From NCBI GenBank assembly GCA_030670165.1, contig DAOVCF010000081.1, forward strand, positions 1 through 8,478: 8,478 bases of DNA, read 5' to 3'. The DNA is from Candidatus Stahliibacteriota bacterium (GTDB lineage: Bacteria > Hydrothermota > Tepidihabitantia > B3-TA06). Positions 5,865 through 8,478 of this stretch are shown here, piece by piece (within the stretch, counting starts at the first letter, position 1; each line of letters starts with the position of its first letter). The notes under the pieces were generated by a model that saw only the letters and a list, made by a program, of their open reading frames with translations, did not search any database and was not told the origin of the DNA. Position numbers and translations under genes: made by a program.

Positions 5865-7256
5865 ATGTCTTTAAAATTGACCTTTTTCGGTGCGGTGAGG
5901 ACGGTAACCGGCTCCAAGTTCGTTCTGCACACGCGCAAAGCCTCCATACTTACCGAGTTCGGAATGTTCCAGGGCCATCGCAAAAAGGCCTTCGAGATCA
6001 ACAGTCGAGTGCCTCAGGCGGCCCTTAATGCAGACGCTATGGTTTTTTCACACGCCCATATAGACCATTCCGGGAATATCCCAAGGCTCGTGGCCGCAGG
6101 CTACGCAAGACCCATATACGCCACCCCTGCCACGGTTGATCTTACCAAGATACTTCTTCTTGACTCGGCTGAGATTCAGGAGCGTGACGTGGAGTACGTC
6201 AATAAGAAGCACGCAAAACGAGGAGAGCCTGCGGTAGAAGCTCTCTATACGATCCAGGAGGCGGAAGAAGCGGCCCAGCATTTCCAGCGGCTTGCCTATC
6301 ATGAACGCAAGGAGCTTGCCCGGGGGCTGAGCGTTACCCTGTATGACGCAGGGCACATCCTTGGGTCGGCCCAGGTGCTCCATGAGATCGATGGCCGGCG
6401 CATACTCTTTACCGGCGATCTGGGTCAGCCTGATCTGCCTGTGGTGCGCGATCCAGAGCATGTTCCTGATCCTGACGTCATCATCTCGGAATCAACCTAC
6501 GGAGGCAGGGTGCATCCTCCCCTTGAGGAAGGCAAGGAGCATCTGCAGAAGATCCTGCAAGAAGCATACGATAGGAGTGCCAAGATGTTGGTTCCCGCCT
6601 TCTCGGTGGGACGCACACAAGCTCTGGTCTTCGTCATGCACCAGCTTATGGACGAGGGGCGCCTGCCCCAGATGCCCATCTGGGTCGACTCCCCCCTATC
6701 CCTTGAGGCTACCCAGGTATTCCGTAAGCATCCTGAGTGCTTTGACGCCGAGACACGCGAGTATCTCGAGCAGGATAAAGACCCCTTCGGCTTCTTCCGC
6801 CTGCGCTACGTGAAGACCGTTGAGGAGTCTAAGGCGCTTAACGCCGTCAAGGGTCCGTGTATGATAATCGCCGCCTCCGGAATGTGCGAAGGCGGACGTG
6901 TTGTCCACCATCTAAAAAAAATCGTCCCTGACGAGAAGAACCTGGTTTTGATCACCGGCTTTCAGGCTCAAGGAACCCTTGGTCGGCGTATAGTTGAAGG
7001 GGCAGAGGTGGTACGGCTTTATGGAGAGGAGTATCCTTTAAACTGTCAGGTCCAGGTGCTCAACGAGTACTCCGCACATGCGGATAAAAACGATCTTCTG
7101 GATTTCTTCCGCGGCTATAACCCAAAAAAGGTAAGAGAGGTATTCCTCGTGCACGGCGACGAGGATCAATCTAAAGCGCTTGCCGAGGCTGTTTCAGAGT
7201 TGGGCTATGAGAACATCCAGATTCCGGAGGTAGGAAAAACCTTTGATATACGCTGA
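5865..7256 (+). CDS. Metallo-beta-lactamase/beta-CASP RNA nuclease
   Basis: This 463-residue protein is a zinc-dependent ribonuclease of the beta-CASP family, close in layout to Thermus TTHA0252 and the CPSF-73-like bacterial proteins. It probably acts in cytoplasmic RNA processing or decay. Visible: GAVRTVTGS near the N-terminus (9-17), metal-binding HAHIDH (63-68), motif 3 His164 (DAGHILGSAQ), motif 4 Asp185 (TGDLG), beta-CASP motif A Glu209 (SESTYGG), VPAFSVGRTQ (243-252), motif B His348 (CEGGRVVHHLKK), motif C His405 (YSAHAD), then an RMMBL-type tail with VHGDEDQ (429-435). Length is typical. Odd point: motif 1, usually a V-D-C-G or L-D-C-G form, reads T-E-F-G at 30-33, so Glu31 replaces Asp. 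No ribosome binding site precedes ATG 5865. Its 3' end overlaps the recombinase gene by 14 nt. Endo- versus exonuclease activity cannot be told. Confidence 0.93.
   Translation: MSLKLTFFGAVRTVTGSKFVLHTRKASILTEFGMFQGHRKKAFEINSRVPQAALNADAMVFSHAHIDHSGNIPRLVAAGYARPIYATPATVDLTKILLLDSAEIQERDVEYVNKKHAKRGEPAVEALYTIQEAEEAAQHFQRLAYHERKELARGLSVTLYDAGHILGSAQVLHEIDGRRILFTGDLGQPDLPVVRDPEHVPDPDVIISESTYGGRVHPPLEEGKEHLQKILQEAYDRSAKMLVPAFSVGRTQALVFVMHQLMDEGRLPQMPIWVDSPLSLEATQVFRKHPECFDAETREYLEQDKDPFGFFRLRYVKTVEESKALNAVKGPCMIIAASGMCEGGRVVHHLKKIVPDEKNLVLITGFQAQGTLGRRIVEGAEVVRLYGEEYPLNCQVQVLNEYSAHADKNDLLDFFRGYNPKKVREVFLVHGDEDQSKALAEAVSELGYENIQIPEVGKTFDIR
7226..7235 (+). promoter_or_regulatory. Ribosome binding site supporting the TTG start of the recombinase
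   Basis: GGAGGTAGGA lies inside the end of the nuclease gene. GGAGG is 12 nt and AGGA 7 nt from TTG 7243. Either could serve, and no better start codon exists before the conserved N-terminal helix. Confidence 0.5.
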
Positions 7257-8211
7257 GGAGAAGCAAAAGGACCCTCTGCTTGAGGAGTTTTTGAACTATC
7301 TAGTTGCAGAACGTGGGCTTTCTGCAAACTCGGTGCAGGCTTACGGGCGTGACCTCGATCAGTTCGTATCCTATCTCAGCGAGAGAGGCAAAGAGATATT
7401 GGATGTGACCTCCAGACTACTGCGTGGTTATCTTGCGAGACTTGCCGAGGCGGGCCTTGCCCCCCGCTCGGCGGCACGCAAGCTCTCCGCCATCCGTATG
7501 TTTCTGCGCTATCTCAACGATACAGGCAGGCTCTCCGGTGATCCTGGCGAGAATATCTCCGGACCGAAGTTGCCTCGCAAGCTGCCCGAGGTGCTTTCCG
7601 TGGAGGAGGTCGAGAGGGTTTTGGAAGCGGTCCACTCATCTATGGATAAGGTGAAATCCCCGCGTTCTGATACAGAGATAAGACGTGCTATTGCTTTAGC
7701 CCTACGAGATCATGCTATGCTTGAAGTGCTATATGGAGCTGGTCTCAGGATATCGGAATTGATCAACTTGAAGATGGGCGATTTATATCTGGAAGAGGAA
7801 TTTTTGAGAATTATCGGTAAAGGGGATAAGGAGCGGGTAGTTCCTCTGGGAGAACCGGCGATAAACGCGGTGAGACGTTACCGGGATGGTATCCCGGGGC
7901 GCTCCACCCTCCTTAGGACAAGCGGTCAGGCAAAGAACGTCTTGTTCCTGAACGTTCGCGGGGGGCCGCTCTCTCGCATGGGCGCATGGAGGATCATTCA
8001 TTCCTACGTCCAAGCGGCCGGGATCAAGGGCCACGTTACCCCTCACACCTTTCGTCACTCCTTTGCCACGCATCTTCTGGAAGGCGGAGCAGACCTGCGT
8101 GCGGTGCAGGAGATGCTGGGGCACGCAGACATCTCCACAACCGAGATATACACCCACGTGGACCGTTCCTACCTGCGCGAGGTCTACAAAACCTTCCACC
8201 CGCGCGCATGA
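7243..8211 (+). CDS. Tyrosine recombinase, XerC/XerD-like
   Basis: This 322-residue site-specific recombinase is of the XerC/D type, which resolves chromosome dimers at dif. The N-terminal SAM-like core-binding domain (about 10-95) contains LSANSVQAYGRDLDQFVSYL. The catalytic domain (about 113-315) has the full active site: Arg169 (YGAGLRISEL), Lys193 (GKGDKERVVPLG), His268 and Arg271 (HTFRHSFATHLL), His294 (LGHADIST) and Tyr303 (EIYTHV). The start is TTG 7243, inside the last codons of the nuclease gene; no ATG or GTG lies before the conserved N-terminal helix. It is about 20 residues longer than E. coli XerD, mostly from an insert (about 131-152) before RDHAMLEVLYGAGLR. The setting, between a nuclease and a metallopeptidase gene in one operon, points to a housekeeping Xer protein rather than a phage integrase. 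XerC versus XerD cannot be decided. Confidence 0.93.
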   Translation: MIYAEEKQKDPLLEEFLNYLVAERGLSANSVQAYGRDLDQFVSYLSERGKEILDVTSRLLRGYLARLAEAGLAPRSAARKLSAIRMFLRYLNDTGRLSGDPGENISGPKLPRKLPEVLSVEEVERVLEAVHSSMDKVKSPRSDTEIRRAIALALRDHAMLEVLYGAGLRISELINLKMGDLYLEEEFLRIIGKGDKERVVPLGEPAINAVRRYRDGIPGRSTLLRTSGQAKNVLFLNVRGGPLSRMGAWRIIHSYVQAAGIKGHVTPHTFRHSFATHLLEGGADLRAVQEMLGHADISTTEIYTHVDRSYLREVYKTFHPRA

Positions 8212-8478
8212 GCAAGCTTGGTCGCGAGGAGTTCGAGCGGATCGTGAGGGAGACGATTGAGGGACTGCCGGCAAAATTCAAGCAGGCTTTAGACGAACGC
8301 AACATCGTTATCGCGGTCAAGGATTACCCTGATGCCGCGGATCCGCCCTCGTTTATGGGTGGTCGGGTTCTGGGTTTCTACCACGGCGTTCCGCTTCGTC
8401 GGAGAGGGGCAACGGGTTACGGTCTTTGGCCGGATCGGATCGTTATCTACAAATCTCTGATTGAACGCTACGCCAGTG
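8208..8478 (+). CDS. Zincin-like metallopeptidase family protein, N-terminal part (3' end cut by window)
   Basis: This is an open frame of 90 codons running off the window end. It begins at an ATG that overlaps the recombinase stop (ATGA, 8208-8211), so the two are probably translationally coupled. Seen: an N-terminal helix (EEFERIVRETIEGLPAKF, 7-24), NIVIAVKDYP (32-41), then VLGFYHGVPLRRRG (54-67) and LWPDRIVIYKSLIERY (73-88). This order (lP, l.nv.i.v.d.P, lLGlY.G.pl..r, lPd.I.iyr..i) is the known pattern of the small Zincin_1 / 'metallopeptidase family protein' group (PF06262), usually about 110-140 residues. The zinc motif HExxH that would confirm it should follow just beyond the window. 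The physiological substrate of this family is not known. Confidence 0.8.
   Translation, partial: MSKLGREEFERIVRETIEGLPAKFKQALDERNIVIAVKDYPDAADPPSFMGGRVLGFYHGVPLRRRGATGYGLWPDRIVIYKSLIERYAS

Noticed and set aside
5186..8211. Phage or integrative-element module (orphan cargo plus tyrosine recombinase)
   Set aside because: The recombinase has the Xer-type domain layout and sits in an overlap operon with housekeeping-like genes. No attachment-site repeats, tRNA or phage genes are seen.

Overview
The window (about 8.5 kb, most genes visibly G+C-rich) looks like chromosomal DNA of a diderm (outer-membrane) bacterium. The evidence is a TolC-type outer-membrane channel, a periplasmic adaptor and a MacB-type ABC permease in one operon. 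I cannot place the organism. Shine-Dalgarno starts, a TTG start and at least one apparently leaderless start, together with palindromic repeats between genes, would fit an uncultivated candidate phylum, but that is a guess.

Region 1 (2-3841, + strand) is a tightly packed tripartite efflux operon: the C-terminal part of a TolC-family channel, a MacA/HlyD-like adaptor, a separate LolD/MacB-type ATPase and a MacB/FtsX-type permease. All three junctions overlap (1, 61 and 4 nt). Together they should form an inner membrane-periplasm-outer membrane pump driven by ATP.

Region 2 (3842-4174) has no credible gene. It is a mosaic of short inverted and direct repeats lying between two convergent genes, and probably holds transcription ends and REP-like dispersed elements.

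Region 3 (4175-5803) holds two divergent genes of unknown function. On the - strand is a highly charged Lys/Glu/Pro-rich coiled-coil protein whose predicted promoter places the transcript start almost on the ATG. On the + strand is a 205-residue orphan with a full consensus promoter and strong ribosome binding site, lower G+C than its neighbours, and a layout that loosely recalls the gasdermin pore-forming domain. The last is speculative.

Region 4 (5865-8478, + strand) looks like a compact operon: a beta-CASP metallo-beta-lactamase RNA nuclease, a XerC/XerD-like tyrosine recombinase starting at TTG inside the nuclease gene, and the first 90 codons of a zincin-like metallopeptidase family protein overlapping the recombinase stop by ATGA. 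No tRNA, rRNA, CRISPR array or insertion-sequence transposase was seen.
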